Shown: positions 32,101-41,915, numbered from the stretch's first letter. The stretch is 64,000 nt of DNA from Spirochaetes bacterium GWE1_32_154 (GCA_001829315.1 MIAY01000008.1:62001-126000); one strand, 5' to 3'. Notes: a model not told the origin generated them from the sequence alone. Numbers and translations: made by a program.

Positions 32101-33227
32101 AATCATCATTAGCTGAAAAAATTGAGATTGCAAAAAACATTTTTCAGGATAATGAAAATGAATTTATAGCAAATATTGAAAACTATAAAAAAGAATTTCT
32201 TAAAATTCAAATGAATATGAAACAAACTGATCAAACTTTTACTGCAAAATTCCTGGATCACTCTAATATTTTAGATAGAAGGATTGCTCAAATTGAAAAT
32301 GAAGTGAAGAAGTTTGAAAAGCATACTCAATTATTTGATAAAGCTAATTCATTAAAAGACAAATTGGCTGTAGAAGTAAAATCGATACTTGAAACTATTG
32401 ATGACATTAAAAAGCATAAAGTCGATATTGATGAAATGGAAAAGAAAGTGCTAAAAGCGAATGAGATAGCTTCGTTAACAGATTCAAAATATATAAATAT
32501 TTTAAATAGTTCAAAGAAAATAGAAAATATTGAATATTCTGTATCAGAAATAAAGAACTTTGTTGAGGATGCAGAATTACGAATGCAGAAAATAAGTGAT
32601 GCCAGGGTTGCAATTGTTAATGTTGAGTCGGAGTTAGATAAAGTTAATGATAAATACATAAAATTACAACGGATGTCTGAGGATATTGGTGCAAAAGAAT
32701 CTATTATTCAAACAGCTAACGACAGTTTAAAACGATTAGACAGTACTGCAAAGGATATTGAATCAAAGATATCAACAATTGCACGAAAAGTTGATGATAT
32801 TGCGTTTAAAGAAGAGACTTATGAGAAATCATTAAAGAAATTTGAAAAAGATGCCTCACTTATTCTTCAATCTCAGGATAAAGTAATGTCGGTTATCGAT
32901 AAGTTTAATCAAATGGATTCATTAATAGAAGATTTAGAAGTACGTACGGGGGCAATTAATAAACATCGGGAATGGCTTGTGAAGGCACAAACGCAAATAG
33001 AAAATTTAAATAGCGCAAGTGATAAAAAGATTAAAGCGTTGGAATCTCTTAATAAGAGTTCAAGTGAGGTTGATACTGCTGAACATTATGGAGAGGAATC
33101 AGTCAAAGAATCGGTGATTCGTTTAAAAAAGCAAGGTTGGGCGATTGATGATATTGCCAAAACATTAAATCGATCAATTGGTGAGATTGAATTAATTTTA
33201 GACCTTGAAACGACACATAGAAAATAG
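29112..33227 (+). CDS. 1371-aa membrane-anchored coiled-coil protein (SpiroCoCo-type), paralogue of the upstream gene
   Basis: N-terminal TM MSLFYFFLSIMVSLGVISIL; C-terminal VIRLKKQGWAIDDIAKTLNRSIGEIELILDL matches the upstream gene tail; same super-repeat. Confidence 0.93.
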   Translation: MSLFYFFLSIMVSLGVISILRYADRNNRNYEKILKASGKLKEEIDRYHDSKLGQMKTIDIDIEGAVKKAEVVLNQLNHTTQSKGAVSGDLSPLLERVSRLEKDLEESRKIMSDGANPGGISKNIKNMLKESIKEIKTIKTDINKIHSDIEIEKKNISNSIETHNSDLSKRISNYRKELDGFISENWKVFSKQNTDLQNDLKRLEEKMGHLRGDHLEEFQTNLAAIEEKQMKNIIQLKDGYTKLQSDVQKEIEAKIQDYSSYFARLEVRVDDYRKKIEIEIGKASNERMLDISKEYTKKVEELDLYTEKSKTDARNAIVSVSKEHETKLSGIFSSLTKVSNDTNRKITEYEEFLKLSSINIEKIKNDIFSKIDIKQKEIDMHLNNAADMGMKLELKVFDSIKDHLNKFKEKVDVAVEQLNTKISEKVKVNEAKVEKLDSFVNEKSQSIYDIIEKIKTEIINTDKNMIRFSSATNSSIETIENNHDLFSKEMDIKILEIKNTLDENINSIKQDSENSITKINTYFETERVDTFKKIDMMLYNVTTDADNKSKLLSEKFSEKYGMVETQMQNTYSEIVKRSKELELEIEKGETHLLSSFQEKQEQLESRINLEIEKMRDHLEERNNIIYHDVTLFEKKLNLFLIDFENRITDNSSDLSEIEKTYYQKGVEYLKKCEDSINLLTLENIKIQDSLSYIQQNMKTEIVRTADEGKQFIADTLLKGKEEIVTTYKNLEIDTNKKISDYKESLSKIKHNLRLIEDKYETQLEEKIVVMDTKFESKMEIFTEKYRTHINEMTTRSDITENDFIKKIQDIESDYNKKTAQIFIDSKKQLDDLFKSYNQMKDSIKNIESRIDQDIEDRIVKGNNFLDEKVTIFETETIKKINEYKNELLTIRQSIDLLNDKYDAKFEENSDILSQKIKDKYIEVNSKYDQHYNELKIKFNALSEDFNNDFSGAILKNNVKFETFVSKFDDLNEQISDLKNKVTTEINESVDNGIVSIKSSLAEKIEIAKNIFQDNENEFIANIENYKKEFLKIQMNMKQTDQTFTAKFLDHSNILDRRIAQIENEVKKFEKHTQLFDKANSLKDKLAVEVKSILETIDDIKKHKVDIDEMEKKVLKANEIASLTDSKYINILNSSKKIENIEYSVSEIKNFVEDAELRMQKISDARVAIVNVESELDKVNDKYIKLQRMSEDIGAKESIIQTANDSLKRLDSTAKDIESKISTIARKVDDIAFKEETYEKSLKKFEKDASLILQSQDKVMSVIDKFNQMDSLIEDLEVRTGAINKHREWLVKAQTQIENLNSASDKKIKALESLNKSSSEVDTAEHYGEESVKESVIRLKKQGWAIDDIAKTLNRSIGEIELILDLETTHRK

Positions 33228-33239
33228 GAATGCTTATTT

Positions 33240-33653
33240 ATGCAATGTACTAACTGTTTTAATTTTATAAATATTGATTCTACACAATGTCCTTTTTGCG
33301 GTATTTATAATCCACAATCATTTAAAGAAACAAGCGTCGTTAATTGGACTATTAGTATTGATAATGAAGTGTTTCCTCTTAATTTTCATAACAAACAAAA
33401 AATATATATTGGAAGAAAAGATATTAATTATTCACCTGATATTGATTTAGGTCCTTTTGATTTACATTTAACTTTATCAAGGATTCATGGTTTTTTTATT
33501 GAAAAAAACGATCATTTATATTATACAGATTTAAGTAAAAATGGTTCAACCTTAAATGGTGTTTTATTGAAAAAAAATCAACCATATGTACTGCATAAAT
33601 CTGATTTTATTTGTTTATCTGAGGTTACGATACAAGTTGTTAAAAAAATATAG
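33240..33653 (+). CDS. Zinc-ribbon + FHA-domain protein
   Basis: CTNCFNF...CPFCG; FHA core IYIGRKD...LTLSRIHGFF...DLSKNGSTLNGVLL. Confidence 0.9.
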   Translation: MQCTNCFNFINIDSTQCPFCGIYNPQSFKETSVVNWTISIDNEVFPLNFHNKQKIYIGRKDINYSPDIDLGPFDLHLTLSRIHGFFIEKNDHLYYTDLSKNGSTLNGVLLKKNQPYVLHKSDFICLSEVTIQVVKKI

Positions 33654-35274
33654 TTCTATTTTTATTGTTTTTTTTATTTTAATTTCAGCTCATTCAGTAG
33701 ATTTTTCTAATTCAAAATCATTATATGCTCAGATTACTTCATTTACTACTTTACAAAATGAATTTTTAGAGGATGATTTTGTAAACCCTGAAGAAATGAA
33801 ATTAGCACGGTATTTTATACTGGTTTCTGAAGATACCTCAAGGGAAGGTGAATTATTAAATTTTTATCTTACAAAATCGAATGAGTTACAAGAAAAATTA
33901 TATACACTCCATGGTAATTTTAATGTTAATTTGTTAAATGATTCAGAAAAATATAAGATTGGTGATTCGATAAACACTTTACTTCATGAAATATTTTTTA
34001 TTAAATACAATCTTCTTTCAGATAGGATTTCAGAATTAAAAGACAAAGGATTGTTTAACTGCGTTAGTTCTTCGATTTTATATTCAATATGTATGTTTAA
34101 ATATGGCTTTTTAACTAGGGCAATTGAAACAAAAGATCATGTTTTTGTTTCTGTTCAAATTGGTAATTCATTTATTGATGTTGAAACAACCAATAGATTC
34201 GGGTTTGAACCCGGAACTAAGAAGGATTTTCTCAATGAATTTGGCAAAACAACCGGTTTTACCTATGTGCCTCAAAAAAATTATAATGATAGATATGAAA
34301 TTGATCTTAAAAAATTATTTTTACTGGTTTCTCATAACCTTGCAACAAATTTAACCCGAGAAAAGAATTATTTAAAAGCTGCAAATATAGGTTATTTTAT
34401 AAAAACCGGACGTAACGATACAAAGGGTGATGAGGAGTATTTTACTTATTTTACTAATTATGTAAAGAACCTTGCTCGTGAGAAGAAATTTAAAACCGGA
34501 TTGGATTTGTTGTCTTATTATTTAGTTGATAATAATTTTGATATCAGATTAAATCCACTGCAGTATGATATTATGTCAGATTTAATAAAAAGTACTGAAG
34601 GTTTGCAAAATCTATTAGAAATATCACAGTATATTTATGAAAAACATCAGGATTTTATTCATAAGGATGAATTTCGATTTAATGAAATTCTCTTTTATTT
34701 AAATTATAAGTTAATAAATGAATATAACAGTATTAATGATTTTGATAAATCATATACAATTTTACAAACAATGAATTCAGGTAAAAATAAAAATGATTTA
34801 CTAAATAATATCTTTTTTAAAATTTCAGATAATGCTACAAAATCCGGTGATTTTTTATCCGGTTTAAAAATGCTTGAAAATGCCAAACAATATGGCTTTG
34901 ATAAAACCATGGAGTATGATAAATATAGATTTACATTAGTGAATAATTATATTGTTACATTGTCCTCGAATAAAGATTTTACTACAGCACTTGATTTTCT
35001 AAAACAATTAGATTTTCTTTCTGATAAAAGAATTGTTTTTTTATTAAAAAATGTATATATAAATTTTGGATACACATTATCGCTTGCTAATAACTTTGAA
35101 CAGGCAATTTTAATATCCAATGAAGCATTACAAATTGTTGGTGATGACAGTACGATTCGTACTAATTTAAAATTTTATTATTATAAAATTATTGAACAAT
35201 CAGTCGGCACTATAAAAGAACAATATAAAAATGAAGCACAAAAAAGATTTCCTGCTGAAAAAGGTTTTTTTTAA
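33637..35274 (+). CDS. Secreted transglutaminase-like + TPR protein
   Basis: From TTG 33637 a signal peptide (M)LKKYSSIFIVFFILISAHS; Cys-His-Asp triad pattern FNCVSSSILYSICMFKYGF...DHVFVSVQIGNSFIDVETTNRFGFEPG; helical repeats downstream. Confidence 0.75.
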   Translation: MLKKYSSIFIVFFILISAHSVDFSNSKSLYAQITSFTTLQNEFLEDDFVNPEEMKLARYFILVSEDTSREGELLNFYLTKSNELQEKLYTLHGNFNVNLLNDSEKYKIGDSINTLLHEIFFIKYNLLSDRISELKDKGLFNCVSSSILYSICMFKYGFLTRAIETKDHVFVSVQIGNSFIDVETTNRFGFEPGTKKDFLNEFGKTTGFTYVPQKNYNDRYEIDLKKLFLLVSHNLATNLTREKNYLKAANIGYFIKTGRNDTKGDEEYFTYFTNYVKNLAREKKFKTGLDLLSYYLVDNNFDIRLNPLQYDIMSDLIKSTEGLQNLLEISQYIYEKHQDFIHKDEFRFNEILFYLNYKLINEYNSINDFDKSYTILQTMNSGKNKNDLLNNIFFKISDNATKSGDFLSGLKMLENAKQYGFDKTMEYDKYRFTLVNNYIVTLSSNKDFTTALDFLKQLDFLSDKRIVFLLKNVYINFGYTLSLANNFEQAILISNEALQIVGDDSTIRTNLKFYYYKIIEQSVGTIKEQYKNEAQKRFPAEKGFF

Positions 35275-35912
35275 TGGTACATGATACAAAAACAACATTA
35301 CTGCAAACTATTAAAACAGAAATCCCCTATAATCGTATATATAACCGCCTGGGATTCAGAAAATATTCTACTGATTTGCATGAAACAGAAAAGAAGAAAA
35401 TAGATTCAATAATTAATTCGGCTGTGTTACTTGTTGAATTAAAGGCAGTCTATACGGTATTTAAATCAGTTTCTTTTGCTTCTCAATCAATTATTACTTT
35501 TGATAGTAAGTATGAGTTTCAATCTGAAGGATTTTGTGATATGATGAGCAGGGCTGTTTCCTGTGCATTATTTGCTGTTACTGCAGGGGAGAAGATTGTT
35601 GAAGCACGCGATATGCTCATGAAAAATAATAAGATGTCAGAAAGTGTTATTTATGATGCTGTCGGGTCTGAGTTAGCTGAAGAAGGTGCAGAATTCGTAC
35701 ATGATTTTATTAATAAACTAATTGTCAGGCAAGGTTTAGTCGTTACAAAACGGCGGTATAGTCCTGGATATGGTGATATGAAATTAGAAAATCAGAAGGC
35801 AATTTTTTCTATTTTACAACCCGAACGAATAGGTATCTCTTTAACACCGTCATTTTTAATGACACCGGAAAAATCAGTAACCGCATTTATTGGTATTGAA
35901 GAGCAATTATAA
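35274..35912 (+). CDS. Methionine synthase activation-domain protein (stand-alone)
   Basis: ALFAVTAGEKIVEARDMLM...YDAVGSELAEEGAEFVHDFI...RYSPGYGDMKLENQKAIFSILQPERIGISLTPSFLMTPEKSVTAFIGI; adjacent to metH. Confidence 0.9.
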   Translation: MVHDTKTTLLQTIKTEIPYNRIYNRLGFRKYSTDLHETEKKKIDSIINSAVLLVELKAVYTVFKSVSFASQSIITFDSKYEFQSEGFCDMMSRAVSCALFAVTAGEKIVEARDMLMKNNKMSESVIYDAVGSELAEEGAEFVHDFINKLIVRQGLVVTKRRYSPGYGDMKLENQKAIFSILQPERIGISLTPSFLMTPEKSVTAFIGIEEQL

Positions 35913-35939
35913 AACTTTAACATTATTTGGAGTAGTATT

Positions 35940-38333
35940 ATGACAAAGAAAGAATTCAATGATTTATTAAAAAAGAAAATCCTTGTTTTGGATGGAGCAA
36001 CGGGAACTGAGCTTCAAAAAAGAGGCTTACCCGGTGGTGTTTGTCCTGAAAAATGGGTGTTAGAAAACCCTTCTGTTATTCAGGAAGTTCAAAAGTCTTA
36101 TTTTGATAATGGCAGTGATGTTGTCTATTCATGTACATTTGGTTGTAATAGATTAAAACTTGAAGAATTCGGGCTGGAAAAAGATGTTTACTCTATGAAT
36201 AAATCTCTTGCTGAAATTTCAAAAGCTATTGCTTCAAAAAATCAGTATGTTGCCGGAGATATTGCTCCTACAGGTTTATTTGTTGAACCTTTTGGTGAAT
36301 TGCCATTTGAAGAGTGTGTTGCTGTTTATAAAGAACAGGCGCAAGGTTTGCTTGATGGTGGTGTTGATTTTTTTGTTATTGAAACAATGATTGATATACA
36401 GGAAATGCGTGCAGCTGTTATTGCAATAAAAGAAATTTGTGATTTACCAATAATTGCTTCAATGACTTTTGGTGAAGACGGTTTTACACTAACCGGAACT
36501 GATGCAGTTACAGCATTAATTACTTTACAGAGTCTTGGTGTTTCTGCATTTGGATGTAATTGTTCCACCGGCCCTGATAAAATGCTTGAGATAATTAAAA
36601 AAATAAAACCCTATGCTACGATTCCATTGGTTGCAAAGCCAAATGCAGGTTTACCAAAGTTAAAGAACGGTAAAACCGTTTTTGATATGACACCTGAAGA
36701 GTATGGTACATTTGTTCCGGCTTTTGTTGAGGCCGGGGTCAATCTTATGGGAGGCTGTTGTGGTACATCACCATTATATATTGCTGAAATTGCAAAATGC
36801 ACCACAAAAAGTAAACCGGTATGGACGTTACGAAATAAATTACCCTCACTTTCTTCTGCACGGGGACATTTGTTTTTAGATTTGGGTACACCTGTAAAAG
36901 TAATTGGTGAAAGAATAAATCCTACCGGTAAAAAAAAATTACAGGAAAGTTTAAAAGAAGGGAAGCTTGATGAGGTTAAGCGGTTTGCTGCAGAGCAGGA
37001 GTCAAGTGGAGCTTCTTTATTGGATGTTAATATGGGTATGCCGGGTATAAATGAAAAAGACATGATGATTGCTTCTATTAAAATGCTATCATCATCATCA
37101 AAACTCCCGTTGGTTATAGATTCTTCAGATCCTGAAATAATAAAAGCAGCATTAAGAATATATCCGGGTAGAGCTTTAATTAATTCAATATCACTTGAAA
37201 AAGTAAAAGAACCGCTTATTGAAGTAGCTGCAGAATTTGGTGCAATGTTTATTTTGTTGCCATTAACTGATGACGAAATACCATCAACATCTGAAGGTAG
37301 AATTGCAAATGTTACTACTTTATTATCATATGCCAGCAAATTTGGTTTAACTAAAGATGATGTGATTATTGATGGTATAGTTATGACAGTATCAAGTGAT
37401 CAAAATGCAGCATTAGAAACATTACAATTTATCAAGTGGTGCGCTAAAGATTTACAAGCTAATACAACGTTAGGATTATCAAATGTTTCATTTGGTTTAC
37501 CTGAAAGAAAATGGGTCAACGGTGCATTTTTTGCAATGTGTATATACAATGGTTTAACTACTGCCATTGCAAACCCTAACGATGAAATATTGATGAATTT
37601 AAAATATGCCTCTGATGTTTTAACTGTTAATGATAAAGGAAGTGTTAATTATATCAGTAATGTTGTTAAAACAGATGCTACTGATACTGTTAAAAAATCT
37701 ATTGCACAGAAAAGTCCTTTCGATTGTGTCGTTTCCGGTGACAGGGATATTATAGTTGACAAAATTAAACAACTAATGGCTTCAGGTGTTGAAGCAGCTA
37801 CCATTATTAATGAACAATTAATTCCCGGTATAAATAAGGTTGGTGAATTATATGAAAAGAAAGTTTATTTTTTGCCTCAGTTAATCTCAGGTGCGGAGGC
37901 TATGAAGGCTGCTTTTTCATACCTGGAAGCATTTATAACGAAAGATTCTTCTTCGCCACAAAAATTAAAGGTGATTCTGGCTACCGTAAAAGGTGATATT
38001 CATGATATTGGCAAGAACATTGTTGGTATAATGCTTAAAAATTATGGTTTTGATGTAATTGATCTTGGTAAAGATGTTGATTCCGGTTTTATCATTGATG
38101 AAGCGATTAGACATAATGTAGCAGTAATTGGTTTATCTGCATTAATGACAACAACAATGATTCATATGAAAGATGTTGTGAAAATTGCAAAAGAAAAAGG
38201 CGTCAAAGCTAAAATAATTATTGGCGGGGCAGTTACAACACAGGAATATGCCGATGAAATAGGCGCTGATGGTTTTTCACGGGATGGATTGGATGCCGTA
38301 AAACTTGCAAAAAAACTATGTGGAGTTGAATAA
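35940..38333 (+). CDS. metH: Cobalamin-dependent methionine synthase lacking the activation domain
   Basis: Homocysteine-binding [13 protein letters not shown]...[11 protein letters not shown]; pterin-binding [14 protein letters not shown]12-binding [30 protein letters not shown]. Confidence 0.95.
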   Translation: MTKKEFNDLLKKKILVLDGATGTELQKRGLPGGVCPEKWVLENPSVIQEVQKSYFDNGSDVVYSCTFGCNRLKLEEFGLEKDVYSMNKSLAEISKAIASKNQYVAGDIAPTGLFVEPFGELPFEECVAVYKEQAQGLLDGGVDFFVIETMIDIQEMRAAVIAIKEICDLPIIASMTFGEDGFTLTGTDAVTALITLQSLGVSAFGCNCSTGPDKMLEIIKKIKPYATIPLVAKPNAGLPKLKNGKTVFDMTPEEYGTFVPAFVEAGVNLMGGCCGTSPLYIAEIAKCTTKSKPVWTLRNKLPSLSSARGHLFLDLGTPVKVIGERINPTGKKKLQESLKEGKLDEVKRFAAEQESSGASLLDVNMGMPGINEKDMMIASIKMLSSSSKLPLVIDSSDPEIIKAALRIYPGRALINSISLEKVKEPLIEVAAEFGAMFILLPLTDDEIPSTSEGRIANVTTLLSYASKFGLTKDDVIIDGIVMTVSSDQNAALETLQFIKWCAKDLQANTTLGLSNVSFGLPERKWVNGAFFAMCIYNGLTTAIANPNDEILMNLKYASDVLTVNDKGSVNYISNVVKTDATDTVKKSIAQKSPFDCVVSGDRDIIVDKIKQLMASGVEAATIINEQLIPGINKVGELYEKKVYFLPQLISGAEAMKAAFSYLEAFITKDSSSPQKLKVILATVKGDIHDIGKNIVGIMLKNYGFDVIDLGKDVDSGFIIDEAIRHNVAVIGLSALMTTTMIHMKDVVKIAKEKGVKAKIIIGGAVTTQEYADEIGADGFSRDGLDAVKLAKKLCGVE

Positions 38334-38337
38334 AACT

Positions 38338-38559
38338 ATGAGTGAATTACCTGAATCTAATGACCCTTTGCATGGTGTAACTTTAGAGGTTATCATAAAA
38401 ACATTAGTACAGCACTATGGATGGGAAAAACTTGGAACAATGATTTCAATTAATTGTTTCAAAACAGATCCTTCGATCAATTCAAGTTTAAAGTTTTTAC
38501 GAAAGACTCCGTGGGCCAGGAAAAAAGTTGAGAATTTATTTCTCTCTTTAAAAAAATAG
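38338..38559 (+). CDS. VF530-family (DUF2132) small DNA-binding protein
   Basis: [62 protein letters not shown]. Start at ATG 38338. Confidence 0.9.
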   Translation: MSELPESNDPLHGVTLEVIIKTLVQHYGWEKLGTMISINCFKTDPSINSSLKFLRKTPWARKKVENLFLSLKK

Positions 38560-38597
38560 TAAATTCTGTATTTTTTATTTTTTTTTCGATTATAATT

Positions 38598-38637
38598 GAT
38601 GATGTAGTTTTTATAGAATTACATCATCTTTTTTTTT
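38598..38637 (+). terminator. Rho-independent terminator
   Basis: GATGATGTA...TACATCATC stem followed by a T run. Confidence 0.85.
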
Positions 38638-38653
38638 ATAAAAAGTGAGTATT

Positions 38654-41600
38654 ATGAATAGTTCAATGTTTAAAAAAATTATATCTAAATCATCCATTGC
38701 ATTTAGTATTAATAAAATAATTTTTGATGCAAAACATCAGGCTGTTGATTATGAAATCATCGAGGTAAATGGGCTATTTACAGAAATTACCGGTGTTAGC
38801 GGTAAAACAAATGCTCTTGATTATGATGATAATCGATTTAATTCCATTGATTTTATAAAATCAGCTGCAAATATAGCCATACATGGTGGTGAAATTGATT
38901 CAAAAGAGTATTTTGATACATCTAAATCGTGGTATACAATTGTAGTAACTCACATTAAAAAAGAATATTTTGCTATTCTCATAATGAATAAATCAGCTGT
39001 TCAGCATGATAATACTGCTGAATTATTTGAATATTCTGATATACAACACAGTATTATTGCAATATACGATAATTCTTCAGTTATTACTTGTTTAATTGAT
39101 TCAAATAGAAATATAAAATATGCAAATCGTGCAATGAAAGAGTTTATTTCTTTATCAAACACTAATCTTTTAGAAAAAAAAGCTCCCGCAGTTTTTCATT
39201 GTTTAAATGCATCTAAAACACCGTTGGGCTGCGGATATTCTACTGAATGTCGAAGATGTCAATTAAATCGTGCTATTATGACAACTTTTAAAACAGGTGA
39301 GTTTATACGAGGAATCCCTTATGAAATTGATATTTCCCGTAAAGGTGTTTTGGAACATTTTTCTTTTTTGGCGTCTACAACATTAATTCAATCGAAAGAA
39401 CAGAATTTACTTATACTTTCACTTACTGATATTACCGATAGAAAAAAGATTGAGGCACAACTTCATACATACACAACACGGTTAAATTTAATATTAGATA
39501 ATGCTGATGATGGTATTTTAGGGCTTGATGCACATGGTGTTCATACATTTGTTAACAAAAAAGCAACTTCAATATTAAAATATTCTAAAGAGGAACTGCT
39601 TGGTAAAGAAAGTCATTCTATATGGCATCATACAAAGGTCGATGGTTCATTTTTTCCTGAAAATGATTGTCCAATTTTTCATTCAATAAAAGAAAATAAA
39701 AATATATCCGGACACGATCATTTTATTACAAAAGAAGATAAATTTGTTCCTGTATATTATAGTGTTACTCCAATTGTTGAAAAAGGGATAGTGAACGGAT
39801 GTGTTGTGCTTTTTCGTGATATTTCTGAACAATTATTAAAGGACAATTTGATTGAAAAAGCAAAAGAACGATTAAAAATAGCTACACAGGGCGCAGGTAT
39901 CGGGATATGGGATTATTATATAAAAAGTAATGTTTTATTATGGGATGAGCAAATGTTTTATTTATTTGATACTGATAAAAAATCATTTCATAACCGGTTT
40001 GAAGATTGGGCCAACAGGTTATCAGAAGAGGTCGCAGAAGAAAATAAAAAATTATTTTTTCACGCAATGAATAATAAAACAGACCTGGATATTGAGTTTC
40101 CTCTTATTTTGAGAAATGGAGAGACCCGTTATATTAAGGGGATTGGCAAAATAGTATATGATGAAAATAATGAACCTTTTCGATTTGTAGGAATAAATTA
40201 TGATATTACTGAAAGAAAAAAAATTGAATATGAATTATTACAAGCTAAAGAAAAAGCTGATAGTGCAAATATAGCAAAAAGTCAATTTATAGCAAATATG
40301 TCTCATGAAATTAGAACCCCATTAAATGGTGTAATTGGTTTTTCAGATCTATTATCTCAGACTCTATTAAGTTCTGTACAAAAGGACTATGTAGATAATA
40401 TAATAACTTCCAGCACAACATTAATGGAAGTTATTAATGATATTCTTGATTTTTCTAAAATTGAAGCAAATAAACTTGAATTATATTATGAAAAAACTGA
40501 TTTAATTACCCTAATTGAGAACTCAATTGATATGGTTAAATATGCAGCTCATAATAGAGGTATTGAATTATTGCTTAATATAAAGCCAAATATTCCGGAT
40601 TTTGTTTTTATTGACCCATTGAGATTAAAACAGGTTTTAGGAAACCTTCTTGGGAACGCTGTTAAATTTACTGAAAAGGGAGAAGTTGAACTTATTGTTT
40701 CAGTAGTTCATGATCAAGTAGAAAATGGTATTGCTTCAATTGAATTTTCTGTCAGGGATACCGGTATTGGTATAACGGATGAGCAAGCTAAAAAGCTATT
40801 TAAAGCATTTTCTCAGGCTGATCCTACAACAACACGAAAATATGGTGGTACAGGCTTAGGCTTAATAATTTCAGAAAAGATTTTAGAGCGTTTTAATTCA
40901 AAAATTAAATTTGAAAGTACAATAGGTGAGGGGAGTGTGTTTTCTTTTCAGCTTGAGATGGCGTATGAAAATGCATCAAGGGTTGAAAAAATTGATATAC
41001 AGTCAGTTAAGAAGGTTTTAATCGTTGATGATAATGAAAATAACAGGTTAATTCTGACTGATATGCTAAAATATAAAGGGATTGAATCTGATGTAGCAAT
41101 AAATGGTAAAGATGCATTAGTTAAATTAAGAATTAACCGGTATGAATTACTCATTATTGATTATAATATGCCCGATCAAAATGGCTGTGACATTATCGAA
41201 ATAATACGAAAAGAAAAATATGATGATTTACATATTATTTTGTTATACAGTTCATTCAATGATCAGGAAATATTTATTAAGTCAGAACGTCTTCATATTG
41301 ATGCTCGTCTATCAAAACCGGTGAAAATGTTTGAATTATTTAATATTATTCAAACACTATCTAAAAAAGAAATTAATGTACACAATGAACGGAAAACTAA
41401 AACAATGATTCTTTCAAATGATGTTAAAAAAGTTCTGATAACTGAAGATAATAAAATAAATCTCATGTTGTTAAAAGTATTATTAAAAAAAATTATACCA
41501 AATGTGGAAATAGTAGAAGCTGAGAATGGTGTCATTGCAATTGAAGAGTATAAAAAAAATGATTTTGATTTAGTATTCATGGATATTCAAATGCCGGTTA

Positions 41601-41797
41601 TGGATGGATATACTGCTTCAGCCTGCATTAGAGAGATAGAGACAGGATCAAATAAAAAAATACCAATTATAGCATTAACAGCTGAGGCACAAGTTGGTGA
41701 ACGTGAGAGGTGTTTAAATGCCGGAATGAGTGATTATATTACAAAACCTATTGTAATCGATGAAATAATGGCAATTTTACAAAAATACTTATTATAG
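38654..41797 (+). CDS. Hybrid sensor histidine kinase: PAS domains, HisKA, HATPase, two receiver domains
   Basis: FIANMSHEIRTPLNGVIGFSDLL, GTGLGLIISEKIL, two receiver domains (VLIVDDNENN...IIDYNMPDQNG; VLITEDNKIN...FMDIQMPVMDG). Confidence 0.95.
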   Translation: MNSSMFKKIISKSSIAFSINKIIFDAKHQAVDYEIIEVNGLFTEITGVSGKTNALDYDDNRFNSIDFIKSAANIAIHGGEIDSKEYFDTSKSWYTIVVTHIKKEYFAILIMNKSAVQHDNTAELFEYSDIQHSIIAIYDNSSVITCLIDSNRNIKYANRAMKEFISLSNTNLLEKKAPAVFHCLNASKTPLGCGYSTECRRCQLNRAIMTTFKTGEFIRGIPYEIDISRKGVLEHFSFLASTTLIQSKEQNLLILSLTDITDRKKIEAQLHTYTTRLNLILDNADDGILGLDAHGVHTFVNKKATSILKYSKEELLGKESHSIWHHTKVDGSFFPENDCPIFHSIKENKNISGHDHFITKEDKFVPVYYSVTPIVEKGIVNGCVVLFRDISEQLLKDNLIEKAKERLKIATQGAGIGIWDYYIKSNVLLWDEQMFYLFDTDKKSFHNRFEDWANRLSEEVAEENKKLFFHAMNNKTDLDIEFPLILRNGETRYIKGIGKIVYDENNEPFRFVGINYDITERKKIEYELLQAKEKADSANIAKSQFIANMSHEIRTPLNGVIGFSDLLSQTLLSSVQKDYVDNIITSSTTLMEVINDILDFSKIEANKLELYYEKTDLITLIENSIDMVKYAAHNRGIELLLNIKPNIPDFVFIDPLRLKQVLGNLLGNAVKFTEKGEVELIVSVVHDQVENGIASIEFSVRDTGIGITDEQAKKLFKAFSQADPTTTRKYGGTGLGLIISEKILERFNSKIKFESTIGEGSVFSFQLEMAYENASRVEKIDIQSVKKVLIVDDNENNRLILTDMLKYKGIESDVAINGKDALVKLRINRYELLIIDYNMPDQNGCDIIEIIRKEKYDDLHIILLYSSFNDQEIFIKSERLHIDARLSKPVKMFELFNIIQTLSKKEINVHNERKTKTMILSNDVKKVLITEDNKINLMLLKVLLKKIIPNVEIVEAENGVIAIEEYKKNDFDLVFMDIQMPVMDGYTASACIREIETGSNKKIPIIALTAEAQVGERERCLNAGMSDYITKPIVIDEIMAILQKYLL

Positions 41798-41799
41798 AG

Positions 41800-41915
41800 A
41801 GGCTTTTGCAAAAATAATGAGTACATTTTTTTGGCTTCCGCCATATGCGATATAATCGCATTATAAGTAGCTTCTTGCAAAAACTCGAAATAAAAAGAGT
41901 ATTTTTGCAAGAAGC
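41800..41915. mobile_element. MITE-like dispersed repeat, copy B
   Basis: Flanked by perfect 7-bp direct repeats TATAGAG (41793-41799, 41916-41922); ends GGCTTTTGCAAAAATA / TATTTTTGCAAGAAGC inverted; internal 15-bp perfect stem AGCTTCTTGCAAAAA (41869-41883) / TTTTTGCAAGAAGCT (41902-41916); contains CATATGCGATATAATCGCATTA. Confidence 0.7.

Noticed and set aside
20898-32659. Many antisense ORFs of 60-128 aa within the two giant coiled-coil genes
   Set aside because: They are shadow ORFs from biased codon usage on the coding strand; low-complexity Ser/Ile/Phe-rich translations, no ribosome-binding sites.
36611-37339. Antisense ORF of 242 aa within metH
   Set aside because: Lies wholly inside a confidently assigned gene and has no domain signal.
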